Shown: positions 6,480-15,643, counted from the stretch's first letter. The stretch: DNA of 34,882 nt from JBDTVS01 sp040007095 (GCA_040007095.1 JBDTVS010000204.1:1-34882); one strand, 5' to 3'. Numbers and translations are program-made. The notes: generated by a model from the sequence alone, not told the origin.

Positions 6480-9301
6480 TGTGGTATCAAGCGAAGGCGA
6501 CCGACAGCGTCCCGTTCGACGTCGTTCCTGTCGACCCGCATCGCCCGGTGCCGGACGGCTGCCCAGTCTGGTAGAAAATCGTCGTAGTGTGGCGACATCG
6601 GATGGCCGGATTCGCCGAGAGCGTCGGCGAACCGGCTGTCGTTGACCGGCGAGAGGTCGATGATTTGGCGGTAGCCCGCCACGGAGTGCTGCTCGTACGG
6701 AGTGTCTACGGCGACGGCGCCGACGTCGATCGTGCTCCAGTCGCCGCCGCTTGGCATCGAACGACTGAGCCACGGTCGGAGCAGGGCCACGCTATCGAGG
6801 CCCTGATGTGGAAATATCGCGTGGTGCACGTCGTCCCATCGCCAGCGTCCCATCTCGCCCTTCAGGTGGCGTGCCAGGTCGGCGACCGCTTCGTCGAGCG
6901 CGGTCGATACCGCTTCGTCGCACGTTTCGATCGTCGGTGTGCGCTGGTCGTCGCACCAGGACCGGGCCATCGTCAGGCTCGCGGCGGACGCGCCCCTCGA
7001 CTCTTCGATGGCGGAGCCGCCAGAGGAATCGCCGCGGTCTGATTGACGCGAGGCGTCTTGCGATCCGCGTTCGACAGACGGGTCCAGCACGCGAAGAATG
7101 AAACGAGTGACGTACGAAAAGCGACCTGCGTAGTTCTGCGTGGTGAGCGGACCCAGATCGTCCGCAACCAGCGCCGGCACGAGCCGAAGAAACCACGCTT
7201 GAAAAATGGCCGCCGCGGCGCTGTCGCCGCGGGCATCGTAGTTCCACCGCCGCAGGATCCGAATCGCTTCGGTGTCGGCGACGCTGTGCGGCACGACGTG
7301 AGTGAGCAACAGCGGCAGAAGGGCCTGCGCGTTCAGCGACAACGTATCCGCCTGAATGTGTGCGAAGTCGTCGGGTTTCAGCGCCGACTGCTCTCGAAGC
7401 CGATCGAGAATCCGTTGCGCGCGGTACGGCTCGGTCCATTCGGCGCCGAGGCGATAGGGATAGTCCCACGCCGCAGGCCGGTTGTTGGCCGTGATGATGA
7501 GGTGCTCGGGCGGATCGTAAACATGGGGCAGTTGGTCGAACGGAACCCATCCCGTCCATTCCGCCGCGCCCGTCCAGCCTTCCGCCGGAAGTGTCCCGTC
7601 GCCGGAAGCGCGTATCGGAATCCGTCCGGGCGCGTAGTACCCGATGTGCCCATCGACATCGGCGTAGACGAAATTCTGTGACGGCACGACGAACTCTCGC
7701 AGCGCCGACGTGAAATCGCTCCAATTGCGCGCTTCGCTCATCCGCATCATCGCGACGATGGTGGTGTCGGCGGGGTCGAGCGCCGTCCAGCGAAAGGCCA
7801 GCGGTTCGAGAGGGGGAAGCCCGCGTTTCTCCGGCGCGGCCTGATTCATCGCGTCGATGGCATCCGACACGAGCGGCCCGTGGCGCGACACTCGAACAAA
7901 CAGTTGGACCGGTTCCTGTCCCTTCACCAGGATCGTCTCCGGCACGATCTGAAGCGGTTCCTGCCGGCCCAGGAATTCGGCGAAACGTCCGGAGGGATCG
8001 AGTTTCTCGCGGTAGAGATCCTGAACATCGGCCGCCACGTTGGTGGCGCCCCAGGCGATGAAACGGTTCCGCCCCAGCACGACTGCCGGCGTGCCGGGAA
8101 TTGTTGCGCCGATCGCGTCGTAGTCTCCCCCCGAGATCTGCGCGAGATACCAGATCGACGGCGCTCGTGCGCTCAGGTGTGGGTCGTTGGCGAGCAGTGG
8201 CTTGCCGCTGGCGGTAAGGGTACCGTCGACCACCCAATTGTTGGAGCCGATCGACTCGGTTCGCGCGCCGCCAAGCAGCACATCGCGCACGGTCGTGTCG
8301 CCCATCGACAATGCCGAGGCGAACGCGGATGACAAGGGCAGGTATGGCTGCTCGGGCTGGTAGGACAATCGGAAAGCCTGGTTCCGCACGAGCGGCCCGC
8401 GCGTCAGACCAGTCCTTTCGGTCTCATCAACCCGATCGACCACACCCGCCCTACCCGTCGCTGCCGCCCGACCCGATTCCCCTGCCTGAGCGGCCCCGCC
8501 AGTCCCATTCGCACTGCGTGCCTCGGGAATCCCCGCCTTTCGATCCGTCGCGGGGGGGCCGTCGGTCCCGCCTGCTCGACCTGCGCGATCCGTCCCACCA
8601 GTCCGACCTGCCCCGGCGGTCTCGCCCATTCCCGTAATGCTCAGCCCGTGCTGTGAATACGGTGGCATCAAGTCGGCGAGTCCTGGTGTGCCTACTCTGC
8701 TGACGATGTCGCTGCGGAGCAGTTCGAACGAGTAGTTGGCGCTCAGGTCCCACGCCATCATCTTCTGCCACACGATCACATCGGCGCCGGACCAGGGCTC
8801 CGGCTCGAAGCGGAGCAGCGTGAACTCAGGCGGAAGGGCTCTGCCGTGGTGTGCGGCGAGAAACGCGTTGATGCCGGCCACGTACGCGTCGATCTCCTGC
8901 CGTGTTTGCGGCGGCAGCCGAGCCCAGGCCGCCCTCGCGGCACGACCGAACCCGACGGTCCGCAGAAACTTGTCCTGAGGGAGCGCGGCGGAGCCGAGAA
9001 TCTCCGACAGCCGGCCGAATCCGATTCGGCGTTGAAACTCCATCTGCCAGAGCCGATCCTGTGCGTGGACATAGCCCAGGCCGAACAGTGCGTCGAGCTT
9101 GTTGACCGCGTAGATGTGTGGAATTGCATCCCGGTCGCGGACGATATCGATTGGCGCCGATAGGCCGTTGACCGCGATCGTCCCGCTCGTGGCCGGCAGC
9201 GATTGACGCAGGTAGACATACACCGCCGCCGCGGTTCCCAGGACCGCCACCACCAGGCCGGACAGGATCAACAACAGCACGCGTCGCACGCCGAATATCA
9301 T
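6476..9301 (-). CDS. Penicillin acylase family (N-terminal nucleophile) amidohydrolase
   Basis: Predicted secreted or membrane-anchored amidase of the penicillin-acylase/acyl-homoserine-lactone-acylase family. Residues 8-30 form a hydrophobic signal anchor. The alpha-chain region has GLGYVHAQDRLWQMEFQRR (74-92). The nucleophile is Ser353 in GSNNWVVDG, preceded by the Gly352 cleavage site, and is followed by the conserved GKPLLANDPHL. At 941 residues it is longer than usual because residues 224-303 are a Gly/Ala/Thr/Arg-rich insertion in the linker before the beta chain. That is where the precursor is normally processed, so the insertion may be tolerated. The ending GRLRLIP is normal for the family. 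Substrate unknown; antibiotic, acyl-homoserine-lactone or peptide amides are all possible. The 192-bp gap upstream is shared with the divergent gene at 9494. Confidence 0.9.
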   Translation of the reverse strand: MIFGVRRVLLLILSGLVVAVLGTAAAVYVYLRQSLPATSGTIAVNGLSAPIDIVRDRDAIPHIYAVNKLDALFGLGYVHAQDRLWQMEFQRRIGFGRLSEILGSAALPQDKFLRTVGFGRAARAAWARLPPQTRQEIDAYVAGINAFLAAHHGRALPPEFTLLRFEPEPWSGADVIVWQKMMAWDLSANYSFELLRSDIVSRVGTPGLADLMPPYSQHGLSITGMGETAGAGRTGGTDRAGRAGGTDGPPATDRKAGIPEARSANGTGGAAQAGESGRAAATGRAGVVDRVDETERTGLTRGPLVRNQAFRLSYQPEQPYLPLSSAFASALSMGDTTVRDVLLGGARTESIGSNNWVVDGTLTASGKPLLANDPHLSARAPSIWYLAQISGGDYDAIGATIPGTPAVVLGRNRFIAWGATNVAADVQDLYREKLDPSGRFAEFLGRQEPLQIVPETILVKGQEPVQLFVRVSRHGPLVSDAIDAMNQAAPEKRGLPPLEPLAFRWTALDPADTTIVAMMRMSEARNWSDFTSALREFVVPSQNFVYADVDGHIGYYAPGRIPIRASGDGTLPAEGWTGAAEWTGWVPFDQLPHVYDPPEHLIITANNRPAAWDYPYRLGAEWTEPYRAQRILDRLREQSALKPDDFAHIQADTLSLNAQALLPLLLTHVVPHSVADTEAIRILRRWNYDARGDSAAAAIFQAWFLRLVPALVADDLGPLTTQNYAGRFSYVTRFILRVLDPSVERGSQDASRQSDRGDSSGGSAIEESRGASAASLTMARSWCDDQRTPTIETCDEAVSTALDEAVADLARHLKGEMGRWRWDDVHHAIFPHQGLDSVALLRPWLSRSMPSGGDWSTIDVGAVAVDTPYEQHSVAGYRQIIDLSPVNDSRFADALGESGHPMSPHYDDFLPDWAAVRHRAMRVDRNDVERDAVGRLRLIPH
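8393..8632. repeat. Low-complexity insertion inside the acylase gene
   Basis: These 240 bp encode residues 224-303, made of imperfect repeats such as AGRTGGTDRAGRAGGTDG and TGRAGVVDRVDETERTG. The plus strand is a degenerate run of pyrimidine-rich units around TCCCACC and YCCGACC. A 22-base stretch near 8596-8617 (starting GATCCGTCCCACC) matches, at 19 of 22 positions by my count, the repeat inside truA near 17069 (GATCAGTCCCACC). It is in frame and free of stop codons. Confidence 0.6.
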
Positions 9302-9404
9302 TACAGATCAGCCGGAAATTCGCCGCGGGCCGTCGGCTTACGACAACGATGCTGTTGACGGTTCACGGAGAAGGCCAGGGAGATTCATCGGGACTCTTCA
9401 CTTC

Positions 9405-9472
9405 AAAGTTCTGAGTTCTGAGTTCTGAGTTTTAAGTTCGAAGTACGGGTCGCTGGCCTTTTTTCAGCGACC
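9405..9472. repeat. Heptad-repeat element copy R4 with hairpin
   Basis: The cleanest array in the window: AGTTCTG three times from 9406, then AGTTTTA, AGTTCGA and AGT, ending at 9444. It is followed by a perfect 8-bp hairpin GGTCGCTG (9448-9455) / CAGCGACC (9465-9472) with a T-rich loop. Genes on either side are divergent (acylase start 9301, next gene 9494), so the hairpin is not an ordinary terminator. The stem differs from the one at 23731-23753 by a paired change (T-A to C-G). Confidence 0.8.
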
Positions 9473-9493
9473 TGCCAGAGAGGCTGTGAGTCT

Positions 9494-10426
9494 GTGATCG
9501 ATGAATCGCTACTGAGAAGCACGCTGGATCGGCTGTACTCGGAGTTCAACCACGCGGATTCGGCGACCGATCCCATTCAGATCGTCCGGCGCTACGAGCG
9601 TCCTGACGATCGCGAGGTCGTCGGCTTCTGCGCGGCGGCGCTGGCGTTCGGCCGGGTCGCGAGCGTGCTCCAGTCGATCGAGCGGCTGATGTCGATTGTC
9701 GGCGATCGACCCGCGGCCTACGTCCGCACGTTCGACCCCGCTCGCCAGAAGCATGCGTTTGCCGGGTTCGTGCATCGCTGGATTGGCGCCTCCGACATCG
9801 TCGCGCTGTTGTGGATCATCAAGCAGATGATCGACCGTGCCGGATCCATCGAGGGATTCTTTCTCGAAGGCGACGACCCTTCCGCTCCCGACATCACGGA
9901 TGCGCTCGACAGCTTTTCGATTCGGGCGCTCCAGATGGACCTCACGGCGGCGTACGGCCCACCGGCACGGCGGCGCCACGCGTCGCCCAACCTGCCTCCG
10001 CCAAGGCCACGCGGCGTGTGCTACTTCTTCCCCCGCCCCTCGGCCGGCAGTGCGTGCAAGCGGCTCAATCTGTTTCTGCGGTGGATGGTGCGCCGTGACG
10101 CGCTCGATCTCGGTCTGTGGACGCGCGTGGCCCCCGCGCGGCTGATCGTGCCGCTCGATACGCACGTCATTCGTGTGGGGCGGTGCCTGAGGTTGACCCG
10201 CTACACCAGCCCGGGCTGGCCGATGGCTCGCGACGTGACCCGGATGTTGAGACGCCTCGATCCCGTGGATCCGGTGAAGTACGACTTCTCGCTGTGTCAC
10301 CTGGGGATGATGAACGCGTGCGGGTTCAGTCGTCCCCAGGCTGACGGCCAATGTCCGCTGCGCGGCGTGTGCCGGCCACGCGCTCGTACACGGCGGCCGT
10401 CTCGGCGACCATCCGGTCGACGGTGA
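9494..10426 (+). CDS. TIGR02757 (DUF2400) family protein
   Basis: A conserved, uncharacterised bacterial protein family. The 310-residue product has the family landmarks DPIQIVRRYERPDDREVVGFCAAALAFGRV (residues 26-55), then SACKRLNLFLRWMVRRD, the segment LIVPLDTHVIRVGRCLRLT, and YDFSLCHLGMMNACGFSRP followed by cysteines in QCPLRGVC. The late cysteines and the LDTHV helix recall helix-hairpin-helix DNA glycosylases with a 4Fe-4S cluster, which suggests a nucleic-acid role, but none is established. The start is GTG 9494. The 3' end overlaps the opposing glycosyltransferase gene by 101 bp, and the overlap includes the last conserved cysteines, so both ends look real. Confidence 0.85.
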   Translation: MIDESLLRSTLDRLYSEFNHADSATDPIQIVRRYERPDDREVVGFCAAALAFGRVASVLQSIERLMSIVGDRPAAYVRTFDPARQKHAFAGFVHRWIGASDIVALLWIIKQMIDRAGSIEGFFLEGDDPSAPDITDALDSFSIRALQMDLTAAYGPPARRRHASPNLPPPRPRGVCYFFPRPSAGSACKRLNLFLRWMVRRDALDLGLWTRVAPARLIVPLDTHVIRVGRCLRLTRYTSPGWPMARDVTRMLRRLDPVDPVKYDFSLCHLGMMNACGFSRPQADGQCPLRGVCRPRARTRRPSRRPSGRR

Positions 10427-11459
10427 ACCGCTCGCTGACGCGCGCCAACCCCGCCTCACCCATGCGTCGTCTGAGGTCGTCGTCTTTCAGCAGTCGCAGG
10501 ATGGCTCGCGCCATCGCGGCATGATCGCGCGGCTCGACGAGCACGCCGGTGCGTTCGTCGTCGACGATTTCTGGAATTCCCCCGGCGCGGGTGGCGACGA
10601 TCGCGCGCGAGCAGGCCATGGCATCGAGCAGCGAAGTGCCCAGGCCTTCCGTGACGGAGCTCATCGCGAAGACGTCGAATCCCTTGATGCATCCAAGGAC
10701 ATCGGTTCTGAAGCCGGGGAGCAGCACGTGCTTTTCGAGGTGATAGTCGTGCACCTGGCGTTCGAGCTGCTCTCGAAGTTCCCCTTCGCCAAAGATCACG
10801 AAGCGTGCATCGGGAAGCTCGCGGACGACGAGACGCGCGGCTTCGACGAGATGCCGCTGGCCTTTGTGCGGCACGAGCGCCGCGACGTTGCCGACCAGCG
10901 GCGCGCGATGCGGGAGAAAGCACACTTCGTGCACGTTCACGGCCGGCACTCCCTGCACGTGTTCGACGTCGATGCCTTCGTGGACGGTGACGACGCGATT
11001 GGGCGGAATGCCGTCTGCCACGAGCATCCTGCGGATGGCCTCAGAGGCGGCGATAAAGCAGTCGACCTGGCGGTGCTTCCATCGCGAAAACGAGTGGTTT
11101 CGGAGGTGGAAGTCGACGCGGCGCGACACGACCAGCGTGGGGGATTTGGGAGCCGAAGCGGCCATCGGTACCGCCAGCGCGGCCATCGCCGTGGCGTGGG
11201 CGTCGTGGGCGTGGACGACGTCCGGCGCCAGGCGCCGGATGACCCGCGACAGCCGCCAGGCGGCGCTGAGGTCGATCTCGCTGCGTGACGCGATCGTCAC
11301 GAGCTCGAGGCCCTCGGCCGCGCGCTTTCTCAGCTCGCCGCTCGGGTGTGCGACCAGGATGGCGCGGTGTCCGATCGCACGAAGGCCGTTCACGGTCAGC
11401 AGCACCTGGTTCTGCCCACCCCGCCAAGTCTGCGCGGTATCGACGTGGAGGGAGAACAT
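10326..11459 (-). CDS. Glycosyltransferase family 4 (GT-B)
   Basis: A 377-residue GT-B sugar transferase, probably for cell-surface polysaccharide or LPS core. The N-terminal domain has MFSLHVDTAQTWRGGQNQ and APDVVHAHDAHATAMAAL. The C-terminal nucleotide-sugar domain has VGNVAALVPHKGQRHLVEAA, then DARFVIFGEGELREQLE and EGLGTSLLDAMACSRAIVAT with GGIPEIV. The usual second Glu of the EX7E motif is Asp here. I chose ATG 11459 and not an in-frame codon much further upstream, because it shares one base with the stop of the upstream glycosyltransferase (TGATG) and gives a family-typical N-terminus. Donor and acceptor unknown. Confidence 0.9.
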   Translation of the reverse strand: MFSLHVDTAQTWRGGQNQVLLTVNGLRAIGHRAILVAHPSGELRKRAAEGLELVTIASRSEIDLSAAWRLSRVIRRLAPDVVHAHDAHATAMAALAVPMAASAPKSPTLVVSRRVDFHLRNHSFSRWKHRQVDCFIAASEAIRRMLVADGIPPNRVVTVHEGIDVEHVQGVPAVNVHEVCFLPHRAPLVGNVAALVPHKGQRHLVEAARLVVRELPDARFVIFGEGELREQLERQVHDYHLEKHVLLPGFRTDVLGCIKGFDVFAMSSVTEGLGTSLLDAMACSRAIVATRAGGIPEIVDDERTGVLVEPRDHAAMARAILRLLKDDDLRRRMGEAGLARVSERFTVDRMVAETAAVYERVAGTRRAADIGRQPGDD

Positions 11460-12217
11460 CACCGCTCTTTTCGCCGAAGTTCCGCCAGCTTCGCGAACTT
11501 GAGAAATACGTAATACGCGTTCATCGCTGAGATGACGAACCCGGGTATGCCGTCGCGTACGCCTCCCCGCAGCAGGTAGTTGCGCAGGAATGCCAGCGGT
11601 GGGTGGCCGGTCAGTCGCAGCAGTCCGGCGTGTTGTCCAGCGTCGCGCATCTGCCGGGCGGCGTACGTCGTGTAGCGATTGATCGTTTCCAGGTGATCCG
11701 CGATGTCGCGGTACGCGAAGTGTTGGAGCTCGCCGCGCAACCGGCCGACCGCGGCCCCAGATACCGTCAGCGCTTCGTGGACGTAGCGGCCGGTCCAGGC
11801 GCCCGCCCGGCGATCGTACAACCGCAGTTGATAGTCCGGGTACCAATCGGTTGTACGAATCCATCGGCCCAGATGATAGGTGACGCGCGGCATGCGATAG
11901 CCGCCATACGCCGGTGTGGCGGGCGTCATCGCCGCCGCGATCTCCTGCGCCAGTTCGGGCGTGACACGCTCGTCCGCGTCAAGCGACAGAATCCAGTCGT
12001 TTGCCGCCAGCGACGCCGCGTAGTTCTTCTGCTCCACGTACCCCGGCCACTCACGGACGACGACGCGGTCGGTGTGCTGCCTGGCGATGGCGACCGTATC
12101 GTCCGTGCTCTTCGAATCGACGACGATGATCTCGTCGGCCCAGGCAACCGACGTCAGCGCCGCCCCGATATCCGCCGCTTCGTTCAGTGTGATGACCGTG
12201 ACCGAGACCTTCGGCAC
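11459..12217 (-). CDS. Glycosyltransferase family 2, WaaE/KdtX-like
   Basis: A 252-residue GT-A transferase resembling the LPS-core beta-1,4-glucosyltransferase group. It begins MPKVSVTVITLNEAADIGAA and has EIIVVDSKSTDDTVAIA, the metal-binding DXD in WILSLDADERV, and the acceptor-region sequence GAWTGRYVHEALTV typical of WaaE-like enzymes. The C-terminus is hydrophobic or amphipathic (LRNYLLRGGVRDGIPGFVISAMNAYYVFLKF), suggesting membrane association. It is the first gene of a two-gene minus-strand operon with the GT4 gene, whose start overlaps its stop by one base. The operon points to an LPS-like envelope. Confidence 0.9.
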   Translation of the reverse strand: MPKVSVTVITLNEAADIGAALTSVAWADEIIVVDSKSTDDTVAIARQHTDRVVVREWPGYVEQKNYAASLAANDWILSLDADERVTPELAQEIAAAMTPATPAYGGYRMPRVTYHLGRWIRTTDWYPDYQLRLYDRRAGAWTGRYVHEALTVSGAAVGRLRGELQHFAYRDIADHLETINRYTTYAARQMRDAGQHAGLLRLTGHPPLAFLRNYLLRGGVRDGIPGFVISAMNAYYVFLKFAKLAELRRKER

Positions 12218-12264
12218 CCGGGGAGTCTAGCAGAGGGCACGCGGCTGTACGGTCGCTTGAGTTT

Positions 12265-12302
12265 CGGCGTTGATACATGTAACGCCGGGGTAGCAGTCCC
12301 CG
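12265..12302 (+). promoter_or_regulatory. Tandem inverted repeats upstream of the PhnD-like/PAP2 operon
   Basis: Two adjacent perfect inverted repeats: CGGCGTT (12265-12271) / AACGCCG (12281-12287) with a 9-base spacer, then CGGGG (12286-12290) / CCCCG (12298-12302). They end 38 bp before ATG 12340 in the gap between divergent genes. They could be an operator or a leader-RNA hairpin. Terminator function is unlikely because no gene points into them from the left and there is no T tract. Confidence 0.35.
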
Positions 12303-12339
12303 CGGACTGGGCAATTCGTGGGTGGTTCGGGGAGAGATC

Positions 12340-14946
12340 ATGTCAATCAAAACCGGTCGCTGGATCGTTCCGCTGGTCCTCGCCTCGGCCTGTGCCCGTC
12401 CGAGCGCCCGCGAGGTGGAGCGCCCGCTGCCGGGCTCGGAAAACATCAGTTTCCTCAGTATTTCCGTGGATGAGGAGACCGCGAAGGCCGACAAGCGGTT
12501 GCGGCGCTTCCTCGAGCGGCAGGTTCAAAAAGCGTCCGACGGCCGCGCTCTGCAGGTCGCCGCGTTTCCGCAGCAGACGATGCCCTACGAAGCGGTGATT
12601 CGGGCGTTTGTCGAACGGCCGTCGGACCGGGCGTACCTGGCGCGGATTACGCCCTATGCCTATGTCGCCGCCGAAATGCTTGGCGCGAAGCTGGACATCC
12701 TGGCCACTTACAAGAGCGTGGCCACTGCCCAGACGACATACCGATCATATTTCGTGGTGCCGAAGAACCAGTTCTACACGCAGACGGGCCGCAACGACGC
12801 AAGCGGCGAGGCGACGCTCGAAGACCTGCAGCGCTATCTCGCCGCGCTCAAGCAGAAGCCGGCGAAATTCATCTACCACGATCGGTTCAGCACATCGAGC
12901 TACTTCCTGCCGTCGTTGTACTTCAAGGCGCACCGCGTCTTCGCGATGAGCCAGGCCATCACCCAGGATCTGCTCCCGATCCAGGTCGAGCGGTTCCCCT
13001 CGACGAGCAGCACCGAGCTGGTGAGCCAGGTGGCCAACGAACAGGCCGATCTGGCCGCGGTGTGGGACGGCACGAAGAAGAAGTTCGACGATGCGATCCA
13101 CGCCGAGCCAGCAAGTGCGAAAGCGAAGGTCAGCGCCAAGGTGCTGTTCATCCCGATTCCCACCACCTTGCCGAACGACTTCCTGGTGGCGTCGGGCATC
13201 GAGCCCGAGACCAAGCGTCAGATTGTCGAGGGGATTCGTGCGACGCCGTCGGCTGGCCGGGCCTGCAAGGACGGGGCGTGCCCCACCGACGACTTCGAAG
13301 AGTGGTATGCCTGGGAAGGCCACGACGCCGAAGTGACCGATGCGGCGCGCGAAGCACTGGCGCGGCTGCGTCAGGACGCCCGCCAGCGGCCGATGCCCGT
13401 GGTCGTGAAGGTGGTCGGCGCCACCAGGGACGCCGAGGCGTTGAAAGAATACATCGGGGCCGCCAAAGAAGCCGTCCGGTTGTCCGGCACTGAGTTCGTG
13501 CTCGAAGACAAGGATCTCCACAAGCGGGTCGACATGACGTGGACGCTGGAATTGATTCACGACGGCGCGCTGCGGCTCACGAGCACGCTCGACCCGCAGT
13601 TCGGCCCCTCGGCGGATTCCTTTCCAATCAGCTTCGCCGATCGGAACGACCTGCCCAAGCGGATTGCCGATCTCGCGCGCTCCCGTCTGCGCCGGGTTCG
13701 CTATGTGTGGCCGTACGAAGAGAAGTACCCGGCAGTGCTTCGGGATCTCGACTTTACGCCGGCCCACGACGTCCTCGTGCAGCGGATCAGCTGGATGGAT
13801 CCGGACCGAAACGAATACGAGGAAGACACCCCGTTCCACGCGCGCATCGAAAACAACACCGATTTCAGCAAGCTTCGGCTGAGCGATGAGATCAAGTTTC
13901 CCCGCGGGACCGACGTCGACGGCTCCTTCAACTTCGAGCCGATGAGCAACGTGGCCTATCGCGTGATCATCGCCCCGGAGCCGCACGCCGGCTGGATCTG
14001 GGTCGCGCTGCCGTACTGCTTCATCGGTTTGTTCGTCGCCGCCCTGGTCGGGTTCATCGTCGACGTGCGCCGGCACCAACCGGCGCCACGGGGACTCCAG
14101 CAGACCTACCAGCAGATGATCGAGGACTACCACCGTCCGTGGCGGACGCAGGAGATCGAGGAAGGGCAGATCCTGTGGTCTGACGCCAGGTACACAGACG
14201 AGTTCGTGAAGGAGATCAAGACCGCCGGGTCGTTCCTCGACGTCGTCCGGGCTGGCGGCTTCGACTTCAACTTTGGACCGATCCCGCTCAGGTTCTCCAT
14301 CCTGATGAAGCTGGCCTCGCAGTTGGCGACGCGCCGGCCCCGAGCGGTCTCGGAGTTGACCGAATCGTCCACCGCGGGCTGCGTGGCGGCACTCGATTCG
14401 CTGATTCAGTTCCTGGTGTGCCGGCGCCGCCTGTCGCCCTTTGTCGGGTTCCCGGAGTCGTCCGTGCCGGGCTCGCGAACACCCGCCTGGCCGGTGGAAT
14501 GGGAGGCGCTCAACGACATCGCTTCCAGGCATTTCCGGCAGCTCGGCATCGGTCAGAAGCGGGCCGATGCGAGCCTGACCGCAGAGGACGGTGTGCTGTC
14601 GGGTGTGGTGGCGAGCCACTTTCGCGGCGTGATGAAGAGAGGGACACACGACGCGAGTCTCTTTCGACAGACCTGGAACGTCCGCGAGCAGGGGGCGCCC
14701 GGGCGGTTGGTCAGTGAATCGGTGTTGCGGAGCGCGATTCCACTGGTTGGCGAAGGTGGACTCGCGAGCAGGGTGCGCGTGGAAGTGATCCTGCCGCCAG
14801 ACGCGGTCCTGACCGGCGCCGCGGACCAGACCGGCCTGCAAGCCTGGGTGTTCGGGAAGATTCTCACCTGGTCGGTGGAGCAGGAGACCCTGCTGCTGCG
14901 GGTGAGACCGTTCGCGATTTTGAGGAACTATGCTCACCAACAGTAA
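12340..14946 (+). CDS. PhnD-like solute-binding domain fused to a membrane-anchored unknown domain
   Basis: An 868-residue protein. Residues 1-18 look like a lipoprotein signal ending in ASAC (Cys18), though the lipobox is weak. About 34-340 resemble the PhnD/PBP2 phosphonate-phosphate binding fold (AFPQQTMPYEAVIRAFVER, then ANEQADLAAVWDG and TTLPNDFLVASGI). About 350-545 is a second extracytoplasmic region I do not recognise. A single transmembrane helix spans about 550-572 (WIWVALPYCFIGLFVAALVGF), followed by basic residues and a roughly 295-residue presumed cytoplasmic domain, also unrecognised. No permease or ATPase is nearby, so it more likely senses or regulates than imports. ATG 12340 has GGGGAGA just upstream. 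It overlaps the next gene by 17 bp. Confidence 0.65.
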   Translation: MSIKTGRWIVPLVLASACARPSAREVERPLPGSENISFLSISVDEETAKADKRLRRFLERQVQKASDGRALQVAAFPQQTMPYEAVIRAFVERPSDRAYLARITPYAYVAAEMLGAKLDILATYKSVATAQTTYRSYFVVPKNQFYTQTGRNDASGEATLEDLQRYLAALKQKPAKFIYHDRFSTSSYFLPSLYFKAHRVFAMSQAITQDLLPIQVERFPSTSSTELVSQVANEQADLAAVWDGTKKKFDDAIHAEPASAKAKVSAKVLFIPIPTTLPNDFLVASGIEPETKRQIVEGIRATPSAGRACKDGACPTDDFEEWYAWEGHDAEVTDAAREALARLRQDARQRPMPVVVKVVGATRDAEALKEYIGAAKEAVRLSGTEFVLEDKDLHKRVDMTWTLELIHDGALRLTSTLDPQFGPSADSFPISFADRNDLPKRIADLARSRLRRVRYVWPYEEKYPAVLRDLDFTPAHDVLVQRISWMDPDRNEYEEDTPFHARIENNTDFSKLRLSDEIKFPRGTDVDGSFNFEPMSNVAYRVIIAPEPHAGWIWVALPYCFIGLFVAALVGFIVDVRRHQPAPRGLQQTYQQMIEDYHRPWRTQEIEEGQILWSDARYTDEFVKEIKTAGSFLDVVRAGGFDFNFGPIPLRFSILMKLASQLATRRPRAVSELTESSTAGCVAALDSLIQFLVCRRRLSPFVGFPESSVPGSRTPAWPVEWEALNDIASRHFRQLGIGQKRADASLTAEDGVLSGVVASHFRGVMKRGTHDASLFRQTWNVREQGAPGRLVSESVLRSAIPLVGEGGLASRVRVEVILPPDAVLTGAADQTGLQAWVFGKILTWSVEQETLLLRVRPFAILRNYAHQQ

Positions 14947-15643
14947 GGCTGGGCTGGTGACGCTCCTGTTGCTGGTGTTTCTCGTGAACTACGGGGAGAC
15001 CTGGTTGGAGACGTCCTCGTATACGACGTCGCCGGTGTCGGCCGCCGCCTACCGTGCCGCCTACGCGGTCCAGCAATTCGAGCCCGAATTCCTGAACTTC
15101 GAGTTCCATGACCAGACGGCCAGGTGGGCGATGTACGCCTATTCGATCTCGTATTTCGTCCTGTTCCCTGTCATCGCGCTCGGCGTGCTGGTTGCCCTCG
15201 CCCGGCGCAAAGCGCTCGCGCCGTTGCGTGTCCTCTGTCTGGCGGCGACGGTGGATTACTGCGTGAGCCTGCCGTGGTTCCTCCTGTTCCCGGTGCCCGA
15301 GCGCTGGGCGTACCCTGAATCGAACGCGATTCTGCTCTCGGACCTGTGGTCGTCGAACCTGATCGCGGCGATCCGGCCAATCAGCGCGCTCAACAACTGC
15401 TTTCCGAGCACCCACGTCTCGTTTACCGTGGTGATTCTGGCGGTCTGCTGGCTGTTCCATGTCCGCCTGCGAAACACGATTTCTGCGCTGGGAATGACCG
15501 TCATTCTCGCCACGTTCGTGCTCGGGATCCACTGGCTCGCCGATATCGTTGCGGGCATGGTGGTGGGCCTCCTGAGCGTCGCCATCGCCTGGCGATTCAC
15601 CGATACGTCGGAACGCCGCGAGCTGGCGCTCGAATCCGCGTGA
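14930..15643 (+). CDS. PAP2-superfamily membrane phosphatase/phosphotransferase
   Basis: A 237-residue integral membrane protein with about six hydrophobic segments. It carries the second and third PAP2 motifs: the PSTH histidine in NNCFPSTHVSFT, and the catalytic His with Asp in LGIHWLADIVAG. Motif 1 is reduced to the RP in AAIRPISALNN, as in the inositolphosphotransferase-like branch. It probably dephosphorylates or transfers a phosphate head group on a lipid. ATG 14930 lies inside the end of the PhnD-like gene with GAGG 5 bases upstream, so the two are translationally coupled and probably act together on a phosphorylated ligand or lipid. Confidence 0.85.
   Translation: MLTNSKAGLVTLLLLVFLVNYGETWLETSSYTTSPVSAAAYRAAYAVQQFEPEFLNFEFHDQTARWAMYAYSISYFVLFPVIALGVLVALARRKALAPLRVLCLAATVDYCVSLPWFLLFPVPERWAYPESNAILLSDLWSSNLIAAIRPISALNNCFPSTHVSFTVVILAVCWLFHVRLRNTISALGMTVILATFVLGIHWLADIVAGMVVGLLSVAIAWRFTDTSERRELALESA

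Noticed and set aside
2282..9472. CRISPR array at the heptad repeats
   Set aside because: Units are 7 bp and contiguous with no spacers, and no cas gene is nearby.
12745..14940. A 731-codon minus-strand open frame opposite the PhnD-like gene
   Set aside because: Antisense shadow with no family similarity, while the plus strand shows a signal, a PBP fold and a membrane helix.
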